Shown: positions 33,781 through 43,274 of the stretch, in pieces
Position numbering within the stretch: position 1 is the first letter of the stretch
Layout of the letters: each line of letters begins with the position of its first letter
Notes under the pieces: model-generated
Database searches by the model: none
What the model was told of the DNA's origin: nothing
Seen by the model: only the letters and a program-made list of their open reading frames with translations
Position numbers and translations under genes: made by a program
Source: Cheiracanthium punctorium
Lineage: Eukaryota > Arthropoda > Arachnida > Araneae > Cheiracanthiidae
NCBI GenBank assembly: GCA_038373885.1
Contig: JAWZYV010014440.1
Span: forward strand, 839,001 to 903,000
Reading direction: 5' to 3'
DNA length: 64,000 nucleotides

Positions 33781-34418
33781 CTGTAGTAAAAACTCAAGGA
33801 AGTTACAGGAGAGAAACGAACATTTTCTTAGAACGTCGTGTCAGAAGTCTCGTTTAGTCAATGAAACTACTCTTGCAAATGGAAACATTGACAAACAGGG
33901 TTTTACATTTGAAACGGATGAATGAATTCTGATGAAATTTGGTATATAAGATTATACACGAGATGTGCTCAAGGAGTTTTGGAAAAAATATTGAGTTGAA
34001 AAATGTCCAATAGGTACCGCTTTGAATAGAAGAACAGAAAATCTGTTAACAGAAAAGGCTAATTGGCTAAATATACAAACAATTTCAACATTCTTTTCTA
34101 CAGTTTTTGGGCATTTAATAATTAATTTGGGTAATTTTAAAGGTGAATTTGCTGTGCAATAAAACCAACCTCAAGAAAATAATAATAACTGATAAAACAA
34201 ACGTAAAAACGCACAAACATACCCACAAATTTATATTCAATTATTCCTCATCACCTATTATAGATTTTCGAGAGATTTCATACACCAAAGTAACTAAGTC
34301 CGCTCCCCCCCCCCCATAAAATTAAAATAAAATAAATTATTAAATAAGAGTTCATTTTTGTATTTTCAAAATATTGTTTAGTGGGGTCTGAATATTTTTG
34401 CATATGATTACTCGAAAG

Positions 34419-34659
34419 TTTCTTTTTTTTTTGTTTGTTTTTTTTTTCCTAATGGTGGGCACTTGTCGTTTATGGGCATTAGCCACTAGCAAGGCCGGAA
34501 TTACTGGTCTTTTTATTATGGAGGCACCTGATAGTTGGACTAGCGTTGCCTTCTATGAAGGGACGGTCGAGATGATACTCTAGCCAGTGCCCGAAATCGA
34601 ATCCGTACCTGTGGTGTGATAGCATGACACTTTAATCACTACACAACCCAAGCGTCTAT
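34419..34659 (-). mobile_element. tRNA-derived SINE, family 2, with A-rich tail and target duplication
   Basis: Minus-strand head has A-box-like TTGTGTAGTGA (plus 34636-34646) and B-box-like GATTCGATTTC (plus 34593-34603). The body runs to an A-rich tail (plus-strand T runs at 34421-34448). Flanking GATTACTCGAAAG (34406-34418) and GATTAGTCGAAAG (34660-34672) are a 13-bp target duplication with one mismatch, the mark of LINE-type reverse transcription. Confidence 0.88.
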
Positions 34660-34721
34660 GATTAGTCGAAAGCGGACTTCATTTCATACAGGGTCACAAT
34701 TTTTTTCGTTATTTAAAAAAT

Positions 34722-34731
34722 GCATACATAC

Positions 34732-34774
<43 letters not shown>
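34722..34774. repeat. (CATA)n(TA)n microsatellite
   Basis: Several CATA units pass directly into an uninterrupted TA run. Confidence 0.95.
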
Positions 34775-34775
<1 letters not shown>

Positions 34776-34910
34776 TGCCTTTCTTAAAATTTATGACATA
34801 AAATGTATTTGCACGCCCATAAAAAAATTTCTAATTCTAAATATAGCGCTTAAATCAACAATAAAAAATGTACCGCACTAATGAAACAATTTAAAATATC
34901 TGTTCATACA

Positions 34911-35904
34911 CAGGGTGTCTCAAAAGGTCTTTGCCAATCTTAACATGCTGGTCTGTCATATCACGACTAACAAGATTTACACGGGAACTTGGTCACGGAA
35001 ATGCAAACGGCAACTGCTAGAGTCCGATATTCGCAGGCTTATTGGAAGCTTGCTCATTTCAGTCAAGAACGTTGCCGGAGACGAATGAATCTGTTTACTA
35101 GCTCAGGATTGCCCAATAGGTATGTGTATGGTGCAGCAAATGGGAAGTCATATTAATAAATAAGTCGTTTAATAAAAATCACACCACTTTTGGCATCATC
35201 CCCCCCCCCTCTACGCCTGTGAACATTTTGCTCAAGGTACATCCGTACCGTTTCTCGCACATTCCCATTCGCGGAACCACGCGTACTTAAATCCATATTG
35301 GTCAATTCTGAGTGAATAAACCGATTCATCCACCTACGACAACGTCCTAGACTGAAATGACCAGATCACGCTTCCATAAGCCTGCGAACATCAACGTCTA
35401 ACTAGTGGCGTATTAAGTAGAGTGAGGAGAGGCCCGGCCCCTCTTCCGGAATATGTACTACAGTTATTAAAAAACTGCTATTTTAAAACAGTAATATTAA
35501 TTACATTAATAATGAGATTTAAAATGAACCAAATTTAGAAAGTTATAAGCCAAATTATTGTTTAGTTAAGATGCTTTATCCGATTTTGAATGACTCCGGT
35601 AAAAATAATTGAGTTTCTAATTTCTCTGATGGTTTAAAAGGAGTTGAAAAGTCTTATAGTTTTTAAAACATTTTCTTTCTGATAATGCCCCCTCCCCAAC
35701 AATAACAGCAACAAAAACAATAACTAAAAAAAAAAAAAAAAAGAAAAGGAAGAAAGGGAGTACTAAAACACTGAAGAGACCTCCTCTGAAATGAAAACTT
35801 ACATATAACACTGCCTCTCGCGACGCAAATTCCTGTCTAAATCTTGTTTCTCGGTATGGCAGACCAGCATGTTAAGTTTGACAACGATCTTTTGAGACAC
35901 CCTG
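34911..35904. mobile_element. TA-type inverted-repeat element with CAGGGTGTCTCAAAAG ends and an insertion
   Basis: The left end CAGGGTGTCTCAAAAGGTC and inverted right end CAGGGTGTCTCAAAAGATC are followed by matching AATCTTAACATGCTGGTCTG / AACTTAACATGCTGGTCTGC. Further inside, GTTCGCAGGCTTATGGAAGC-like and TCATTTCAGTC blocks also pair, giving arms of about 190 bp. The right arm is split by foreign sequence at about 35403-35815 that starts TAGTGGCGTATTAAG, itself probably an inserted MITE. No transposase remains. Confidence 0.8.
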
Positions 35905-36067
35905 GATATATATACATATACACTTCTGCGCATTCTTTATTTTAGTTTCTCGCCATAAAAAAGAACCGTTTAGCGGAGATTTCCTAGCTATAAAATGTCT
36001 CAAGATTTCCTATACCTCATTTATATTGTAATTTTGGCACTAATTTAGCCTTCAGGAGGATCTAAAT

Positions 36068-36285
36068 CACATATGGGCAATCGATGGCCCGAAGGCCGAA
36101 TGTGGCCCACCACGACTTTTGATCCGGCTCGCAGAACATATAAAAACCCTGTATAAAATTCATATAAACTATCCAAAATCCCAATTATGTGGCCCGCGAC
36201 TTCACTAACATCCTGAAGTTTGGCCCGCGACTTCGTTAATATCCTAAAGTTTGGCCCACAACTTTTCAACGGTTGCCCATACCTG
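36068..36285. mobile_element. hAT-type MITE, CACATATGGG...GGTTGCCC family, copy 2
   Basis: A 218-bp element with left end CACATATGGGCAATCG and inverted right end CAGGTATGGGCAACCG. Flanks ATCTAAAT (36060-36067) and ATCTGAAT (36286-36293) match 7 of 8. A GTTTGGCCCGCGACTTC unit is duplicated inside. Related to 10676-10874. Confidence 0.85.
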
Positions 36286-36293
36286 ATCTGAAT

Positions 36294-37824
36294 GGTGTAA
36301 GTTACATTTTAACAATTGTTTATTTGATGTTTCTAAAATAAAGATATCGTTTTGTAGAAATTTCCTCTGACTTTTTTTTTTCTTTTTTTAAAATGTACAT
36401 TATGCATTAGATATAAGCTTTCAAAGTTTAAAAGCGCTTTTTATTTCTATTGAAGTGCCGAACTTTATTATTCATGAAAGCTTCGTAACAAAAGATAATG
36501 TAATTTGAATTTGCTATTCTTAGAGTTTTATTTAAGATAAATTTCGCAGAATTATATGGTGATTTAAAAATGCTATTTCAGAGGAAAATATCTTCCAGGT
36601 GTTTTTGTGTCTCAACTTTTGAACTACACGCAAATTAATTCGCTGAATAATTGATGAGAATATATGCGGAATGTTTCCTTTACCTAAATTACTTTCAAAG
36701 GTTTAAAAAATTAAGTAAAACTTTAGAATTAGTACTTCTCTAATTAAGAACACGAGGATCATTGCTGCTATTATTATTATTAACTTTTGAACATTAGATA
36801 TGAGTTAATAGTAATTTCAATAAAGTAAATATACATTTTTTTATTTGCTAATAACTGCAATCCCTTTAAATCAGCAGAAAACGTCCAGACATTTAGATAA
36901 ACAGCATTACCGACATTTTATAGATTCGAAACTGTGTTCGCATTACCTAGTGCATAGCTGCCAACTTTATTGGAAGATTTTCCACCACTAATTTTTACTT
37001 AGCAATTTAAGCTTAAAATAAGTCTAAATTTTTAATGTAAAATAAAACTATTTAAAAATTTTGGCGGAAAATCTTCCGTCAAAATTTGAAGAGTTGGCTG
37101 CTATGCTAGTGGTTTCATTTTTAGCCACCTCGTTAAAATCATTGCAAAAGTCGAAAAGGTGGCGATCCCTTTTAAGCGCCAAGTGTTACTTTCTCGATTT
37201 ATTCTTCTAATATTCTCCTGGCGAAAGCTTACAACATATTATGTTATGTAAGTTTATCAACACGCTGTTTGTTTCCATAAAATACTATATTCGACACAAG
37301 TCTGGTAAATTGTCTTCCCTTGCTTTTGGTGCAATTTTAAAATTTTATCTTTAGTATAAAATATATTTCTGAAACCTTAACAGGATTGGATGTTATCCAT
37401 AAACAAACGCACACGCGCGCGCGCGCACACACACACACACACAACGAGAAATAAAAAAAGAACGTTCAACACCAATGGGATAAGTTGCTGTGATTTGAAC
37501 ACCAAGAACAGTTCAACGCTGTCTTCTTGATGTCCAAATGAATACAAATTTTGCACATATTATTTATTAACGTATTGATACATATCCTGTAATTTAATTT
37601 CCAAAAATTGCTTTTTTCTATATAAATAAGAAACACCTTAATATAGAGCTCGTCGCATAATACCGGTATAAGAACGCATAAACTCTGCATTGCTATATTC
37701 CTTACTTGGAGTACATAAAAATCTCCATGCTTTTATGATCAATAGTTTTCGAGAAAAATGCGAAAGAAAACTACTAACGTCCCATCCGTTGTAAGGAAAG
37801 GCTATTTAAATATGATTATATTGC
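36294..37824. other. AT-rich non-coding DNA
   Basis: Nothing gene-like. A (CG/CA)n purine-pyrimidine run lies at 37411-37443. A weak inverted pair (TTGGAAGATTTTCC near 36970 and GGAAAATCTTCC near 37066) brackets 36960-37110. Confidence 0.5.
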
Positions 37825-38599
37825 GGGATGGGACTATTCGGCGCGGCCGGTTCGGCGCGACCGTTTCGGCTCGAAACCCGGTTTGGCGCGGCCGATTCGG
37901 CGCGAAACTCATTTTGACGCGGCTTTCTCGGTGAAAATCTATTTTTCTCATGCATGAACAAAAAAAATTGTGATGAATAGAAATTTGTATAATTTAAAGT
38001 GCTTCAACTTCTCTCGCAAAGGGGCCAGCGTTAGCATATTTTCGAGGGGGCCCCCTGAAGCGATGGCCGGACAACTGATGTTTTTTTTTTTGTCTCGCAA
38101 AGGGGACAGCGTTAGCATATTTTCGAGGGGCCCCTTGAGGCGATCGCCAGACCCACTGATGTTTTTTTTGGTCTCGCAAACGGGCCAGCGTTAGCACATT
38201 TTCGGGAGGGGGCTGAAGCGATGGCCGGAACTGCGAGACCAAATGCCTCGCAAAACCTTTGATGAACCTTTGCGAGACCAAATAAAACATACTTTATTTG
38301 GTCTCGCAAAGGGGCCAGCGTTAGCATATTTTCGAGGGGCCCCCTGAAGCGATGGCCGCACCCACTGATGTTTTTTTGGGTCTCGCAAAGGGCCAGCGTT
38401 AGCATATTTTCGAGAGGTCCCCCTGAAGCGATGGCCGGACCCACTGATTTTTTTGGGGTCTCGCAAAGGGGCCACCACTGATTATATTGTATTAAACGGA
38501 ATTAAAATAGTTTTTAAAAAAGCTTTATAATAAAGACAATCTTTATTTTTGTACATTATTTAAAGTAAAAATGAGTTTCGCGCCGAATAGTACCAAACC
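37825..38599. mobile_element. Inverted-repeat element 1 carrying the 80-bp satellite
   Basis: The left end GGGATGGGACTATTCGGCGC and inverted right end GGTTTGGTACTATTCGGCGC enclose short TTCGGCGCG-type repeats and then the satellite array at 38010-38475. TGATTAT occurs at 37813-37819 and 38601-38607, a possible target duplication if the left end begins five bases earlier. No coding frame. Confidence 0.65.
38010..38475 (+). repeat. 80-bp satellite, array 1 (about 5.5 units)
   Basis: Units carry CTCGCAAAGGGGCCAGCG, TTAGCATATTTTCGAGGGG and CCCCTGAAGCGATGGCCGGA. TTAGCA(T/C) lies at 38031, 38112, 38191, 38321 and 38399 (steps 81, 79, 130 and 78), with a partly inverted insertion at about 38240-38300 causing the long step. 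Open frames in all directions are products of this repeat. Confidence 0.93.
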
Positions 38600-38606
38600 G
38601 TGATTA

Positions 38607-39170
38607 TTGGCCGCTACATTAGACATGGATGTCAGTTTTATAGCCCTCTCAATCACCAGATCTGACACCTTTGAATTTCACTTTATGAAGGCGTCTAAAG
38701 GAATTGGCCCTTCGAAATCTACTGCAAAAAATAACTTAGCCCCTTCTGCCTTCATACTGCGTGTACTTTTGTGGACACCAGTTTGATCCAACTTAAACAG
38801 TCAGCCATTACACGGTTCCTCAATATGTATGTCGGACATTTTGGAACATCATTACATGTAAACATATGCTAAAACTTATGACCATGGTTCCAAAAAACGA
38901 ATTTGTTTTTTCGTATACCAGGTATGACATATCTACTTTTTTCTATATCATTTTACTCTAAAACTATGCGTCGTGGAGGTATAATTCTTGGACATTTTTT
39001 ATGTACTTCAAGCGAGGGTTCTGGTGGACGTATTTCATAGAAAATGGTTAATATGTAACATGAACCATGGGGGAAAGAAATCTACAATTCCTTCATAAAG
39101 TGAAATTCAAAGGTGTCAGATCCGGTGATCGTGGCCATAAAACCGACCCCATGTCTAATCTAGCGGTCAA
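38607..39170. mobile_element. Inverted-repeat element abutting satellite element 1
   Basis: The left arm TTGGCCGCTACATTAGACAT and inverted right arm TTGACCGCTAGATTAGACAT are followed by AGATCTGACACCTTTGAATT and ACTTTATGAAGG on both sides, giving arms of about 90 bp. TGATTAT on the left and TGATCAT on the right may be the target duplication. No transposase frame. Confidence 0.75.
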
Positions 39171-39848
39171 TGATCATATTTAAATAGTTCAAATTTCGAT
39201 CGATAGCGGAAGCTTTTCAAGTAGAAAGGACGTTATGCAAATTCGGAGCGTCTTTAAAAGGCCGGTAGTTAATGAAGTCCAACCATCAAGTTTGTTTATT
39301 TTTTTATCAGAACTGCAGTAATTTATGAAGAGCATTACGAGAACATCGAAGAGAAACGTTTACGAAAAGGGCCGATGCCTTAAAATTGTCACAGTGCGAT
39401 TGATAAATTACGGCAGGTCTGATTTTTAAAAAATGATAATTACATGGCATTCACTTCTACCCTTTTTTAAAACTCTCCAAATTGGCGTAGGCTCTTTTCG
39501 TATGCTTTTCAAGTGCGAATATTCTCGTAGTTTTAATGATAAACTACTGCAGTTATTGTGAAACAACTTGATCCCTAAAGATCACTTTTACTTCTCTAAA
39601 GTCATCGTATAGAATGATTATACGGCATTAACTACTAGCTTTTTTAAAATGCTTCAAATTTCCTTATAAGGGTTTCTACGTGAAAAGCGCTATCTATTTG
39701 TTTAAATTTGAACCACTTTTTATTGCAAATTTCTTTTTTCCAAGCTCCATATATTTTATTTACCAAGTTTCTGCGAAATGTCCATCAGAACGACCTCTAC
39801 ATAGGTCTAAACGGAGTATCAATTATTATAACCACCTTGTATATATGT
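39171..39848. repeat. Old inverted repeat, unassigned
   Basis: AACTGCAGTAATTTATGAAG, CATTACGAGAACAT and TTTACGAAAAGGGCC (39312-39373) face inverted counterparts at about 39483-39555 (AACTGCAGTAGTTTATCATT, ACTACGAGAATAT, ATACGAAAAGAGCC). No clear outer ends or coding content. Confidence 0.5.
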
Positions 39849-40793
39849 TACAGTGAAAACCCGAAATCAGTCAAAACCTGAATTAACTAGGCAAAACGCG
39901 TTCTGACTAACAGCGATAGGCAAAACCCGAATTAACTAGGGAAAACACGTTTAATTCGAGTAGCGGTAGCACGTTTTCGAGGAGCCCCCTATAGCGATGG
40001 CCAGACCCACTGATTTTTTTCGGGTCTCGCAAAGGGCCATCGTTAGCATATTTTCGAGGGGGGCCCCCTAAAGCTATGGCCGGACCCAGTGATATTTGTT
40101 TGGGTCTCGTAGGGGGCCAGTTAGCATATTTTCGAGGGGGCCCCTTGACATGATGGCCGGACACACTGATATTTTTGGGTCTCGCAGAGGGCCAGCGTTA
40201 GCATATTTTCGAGGGGGCCCCCTAAAGCGATGGCCGGACCTATTGATGTTTCTTTGGGTCTCGAAGGGGGCCAAAGTTAGCATATTTTCGAGGGGGCCCC
40301 CTGAAGTGATGGCCGGACCCACTGATGTATTTTGGGGTCTCGCAGAGGGCCAGCGTTAGCATATTCTCGAGGGGAGGGGCCCTAGAGCGGTGGCCGGGCA
40401 CAGTAATGTTTTTCGGGTGTCGCAAAGGGCCAGCAATAGCATATTTTCGAAGGGGGAGCAAAATCCAATTTTTAGTGGATAAAGCATTAACATTCCTGAA
40501 TTCATATGGGAAAACATGGGGTCCGGCCACCACCGTTGGGGGGCCACCCTCTAAAATATGCTAACGCTGGCTCTTTGCGAGACCCGAAAAAAATCAGTGG
40601 GTCTAGCCATCACTTTAGGGGGCCCTCTAGAAAATATGCCTTCGCTGTAGGGGCCCCTCGAAAACGTGCTGCCGCTACTCGAATAAAACGGCTTTTCCCT
40701 AGTTAATTCGGGTTTTCCCTAACGCACTCAGTTAGAACGCGTTTACCTTAGTTAATTCGGATTTTGACTGATTTCGGGTTTTAACTGTAACAT
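39849..40793. mobile_element. Inverted-repeat element 2 carrying the 80-bp satellite
   Basis: The left arm (TTACAGTGAAAACCCGAAAT, then AACCTGAATTAACTAGG, AACGCGTTCT, ATTCGAGTAGCGGTAGCACG) pairs with the inverted right arm (TTACAGTTAAAACCCGAAAT, AATCCGAATTAACTAAGG, AACGCGTTCT, ATTCGAGTAGCGGCAGCACG) over about 145 bp. Satellite units fill the middle, forward up to about 40460 and inverted at about 40540-40660. The ends differ completely from those of element 1. Confidence 0.85.
39965..40660 (+). repeat. 80-bp satellite, array 2 (forward array then inverted units)
   Basis: TTAGCAT occurs at 40043, 40121, 40198, 40277 and 40356, with a variant at 40436; steps are 77-80 bp. After a unique stretch (40460-40540) the same sequence appears in reverse orientation (ATATGCTAACGCTGGC and AAATATGCCTTCGCTG). 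The unit matches array 1. Confidence 0.93.
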
Positions 40794-41134
40794 ATATAAT
40801 TAAAAGCAAATATTCAATAAACTTATTTTTTCAATGAATACACATACATTTTGCAAATGTAAACGAGTATTGAATGGGCATTATTCAAATATGTGAAACA
40901 ACATATGTGTTTGAAAAAAGTAGCTAATATTAAAAATCACTAGTGTATATTTTTTATTTTAGAGTTTGACAGAAGTATTTATGTAGTGATAAAGATATTG
41001 CACAAATACATACAAACGATGCATGTTATATTAGACTGTTACTTCTAATGTTGAAATGAATTCAGTAAGTTTATAATTCCAAAATTTATATAATTAAATC
41101 TGTGTGTGCGCATAAGGTTTGTCACATACATGAA

Positions 41135-41139
<5 letters not shown>

Positions 41140-41201
<62 letters not shown>
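41140..41201. repeat. (TA)n microsatellite at the border of the Penelope-like fragment
   Basis: About 60 bp of pure TA immediately precede the first recognisable codons of the retroelement fragment. Tyr-Ile codons read from it are not part of a gene. Confidence 0.95.
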
Positions 41202-41202
<1 letters not shown>

Positions 41203-41204
41203 CC

Positions 41205-42120
41205 ATAATGAACGTTTATTTTTAGAAAACTACTTGATCCAATATCATAATACCAGTTATCCATATGGTCTAAACCAATTAGTTCATAATAAACAATTAA
41301 TATATTATACTAGCAATACTAACATAAATAAATATTCTCCAATCTATAATACATTAAACTTGTCTATATATAATAAAACTCTTAGAACTTCTAGAGGTAA
41401 ACGTAAAAAGAGTAATAGTCCTAAGTATTCTAATAGTTATATTAAATCTGCTATTTTAAAATTATATAATTACTATACCAGTACTTATAATTGGTTTAAT
41501 ATACGTACTTTCATAAATTCCATTAAAAAAAACTTTTAGTTAATTATTTTTCTATCTTTTCAAATCTTAACATTTCTGGACATTTTTCTCACCTATTCTA
41601 CGATCTCATTGTTGCACGAGCTACTGCACTAACCGTAAACTTGACCAATAACAGTAAAAACACAACTTCTAATTCTAACTTATTAATTACTTTCACAAAT
41701 CCTGCAATCATTATCTTAAACTTCAATACAATATTTTCTACTAATAACACTTACTTTCCCATTAAAAATGCAATATTAAAAAGTCCTTTAAATATCCCCT
41801 ACCCTTTGGTAGGAAAATATTTAACTATAACTCCTTTTCTAAAACATATAACCCTTCTGATACACCACCCTGTATATGCAATGACAATCACTATAGGAAC
41901 TTCATTAATAGGGATTATGGACACATCATTACTGGGGACCTCGCTATTGTAAAAGATATTAGGTTAAAAAAACTCATGCAGAAGGGCTCTAAACACTCTC
42001 TTAGTGGCATTGTAACACAATTCACATATAGATTATTACATATATAATATTGCCTTAAAATACAATACTCATTTTGAAGCCTTCACTACCTGGAAAGTGA
42101 AAGTACTTTCAATCTTTAAG
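41205..42120 (+). pseudogene. GIY-YIG / reverse transcriptase retroelement remnant (Penelope-like)
   Basis: Part 1 (41205-41539) reads NERLFLENYLIQYHNTSYPY followed by GLNQ and a basic segment (RGKRKKSNS). This resembles the conserved end of a GIY-YIG endonuclease domain (E...W/F...L.T..PYGLN). Part 2 (41641-about 41850) is a linker with FTNPAIIILNFNTIF and an IP-like region. Part 3, in another frame (about 41843-42050), has CIC followed by GHIITGDLAIVKDIRLKKL and QKGSKHSL, the CxC and HIITGDL-x-IV-x2-x-LKxLxxKGpK block that precedes the reverse transcriptase core in these elements. Frame changes and a stop near 42046 show it is dead, and the catalytic YxDD part is absent. N-terminal placement of GIY-YIG recalls the Naiad/Chlamys type of Penelope-like element; this is inference from remembered motifs. 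Confidence 0.62.
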
Positions 42121-42685
42121 CAAAATATTGCTAAATATGTAAAATGCAGATCTCCTGTCAATAGTCAATTTCATACTCAAATAGACTTTATAAAGCAGTA
42201 TTTTATAAAGTATCCAATTTTAAATCACTTTTTCTGTCAGCTAGACAATACAACTTTCCTACTAAATTCCTAAAATCTATTATATACCATTCTTGATAAT
42301 GATGTGTCTAATGTCTTTGTTAATTTACTGGAGGTTAGGTGGGGTTTTTGGTTTTAAGGTTGTAATTGGATGGATGGGTCGGGCGGAGGAAGATTTTCTC
42401 ATATTTAAAAAAAAAAAGAGTAATATGTATAAAAACAATTTGGATGTGTATATGCATGCATAATGTTACGAATTTTCGGGGCAACCCGCTGCTCTGGGGC
42501 TTAAAATGGTTTAAAATTCGTATTCTACGCTTCAAATAGATAAATTTTGCTTTTTGTTGCATCAAAATCGGCCAATTAGAACCGGAGATACGGAGGTTTC
42601 GCTTTCCCATATGTTTTTCTATGGGCTTCTAGAAAACTCGAGAAATATTAGTCCTAGAGCTTAGATCTCTTCATTTTTGAGGACT

Positions 42686-42767
42686 TATTTTTGGCGCCAA
42701 ATTTGGCGATATTTCGCCAAAAGTCGCCAAGCTTGGCGACTTTTTGGTCATTTGGCGCGATTTTCCC
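42686..42767. promoter_or_regulatory. E2F-like palindromic motif cluster in U3
   Basis: It contains TTTTTGGCGCCAAA, TTTGGCGATATTTCGCCAAA, TCGCCAAGCTTGGCGA and TTTGGCGCGA within about 80 bp. TTTSGCGC is the known E2F binding consensus, so these may be cell-cycle responsive enhancer sites. The same cluster recurs in the 3' LTR at 48898-48979. Binding is inferred from the consensus only. Confidence 0.45.
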
Positions 42768-42913
42768 AATGGGGCCTGGAAGTTGTTTTTCCTGCATTAA
42801 AAACGCATAATAACCTAACAATTCTCTTCTATGACGTAATCAAAATTCACGCTTTATGTAGAACCCTCGAGAAATTGACTTTTCTGGAAACCTCTTGTAC
42901 CTCCTGCGTCGGC

Positions 42914-42949
42914 TATTTATAGAAGCGCGCATCGCCCGGAAGAGTCAGT
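42914..42949 (+). promoter_or_regulatory. LTR core promoter (TATA and initiator)
   Basis: TATTTATAG at 42914-42922 is followed at arthropod-typical distance by GAGTCAGTG, whose TCAGT matches the arthropod initiator. An identical pair is in the 3' LTR from 49126. Confidence 0.65.
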
Positions 42950-43227
42950 GCGAGCTGAACGCTCGATGTGTGAATAGCTCTCGGTACGTTTGTTTTGTGT
43001 GAATTGATAGTGCTATAGAAGCTGTGTTTTAGCTTGTTTTGTGAAGCTGTTTTCAAAGTGCTGTGTGTAAATTCTTCATTGCTGTGTCTTAAGGGATTGT
43101 GTACTATATCCCTTGAATATTTCTACGGAACTTTTGCCTGTGTAAGTGACTTTTTACTTGAACTTTTTACACCAACAGGACTTTAGAACGACGAACCCAA
43201 GGAGTAGCAGAGTAATTCCGCAACATT

Positions 43228-43247
43228 TGGTGTCAGAATCGGGGTTC
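43228..43247 (+). other. Primer binding site
   Basis: TGGTGTCAGAATCGGGG starts two bases after the 5' LTR. TGG is complementary to the tRNA CCA end, and TGTCAG fits the acceptor stem of tRNA-Leu, whose genes start with GTCAG. The Leu assignment is from memory of tRNA ends. Confidence 0.75.
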
Positions 43248-43274
43248 TAAATAAAGACTTTAATTTTCCAGTTT

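Larger units (their letters stand above)
42464..43225 (+). repeat. 5' LTR
   Basis: It begins TGTTACG and ends CGCAACA, an imperfect inverted pair with the usual TG...CA termini. U3 carries a dense cluster of TTGGCGA / TCGCCAA words (42686-42767). A TATA-like TATTTATAG at 42914-42922 lies 33 bp before the A of a TCAGT initiator (42945-42949), so transcription, and R, probably begins near 42947. The rest is R-U5. Confidence 0.95.

Noticed and set aside
38010..40660. Regularly spaced repeats resembling a CRISPR array
   Set aside because: Units are contiguous and about 80 bp with no unique spacers, and the window is clearly eukaryotic; this is satellite DNA.
37994..40706. Many overlapping open frames of 60-110 codons on both strands with GPPRKYANAGPLRDP-type repeats
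   Set aside because: They are translations of the 80-bp satellite; frames are open only because the unit lacks stops, and they start and end with the arrays.
42335..42922. Open frames within the LTRs (repeated identically at 48571-49134)
   Set aside because: They lie in non-coding U3 sequence and recur only because the LTR is duplicated.
43141..43182. GTAAGT ... CAG inside the LTR as a possible intron
   Set aside because: The interval is only about 40 bp with a weak branch region, too short to be confident.
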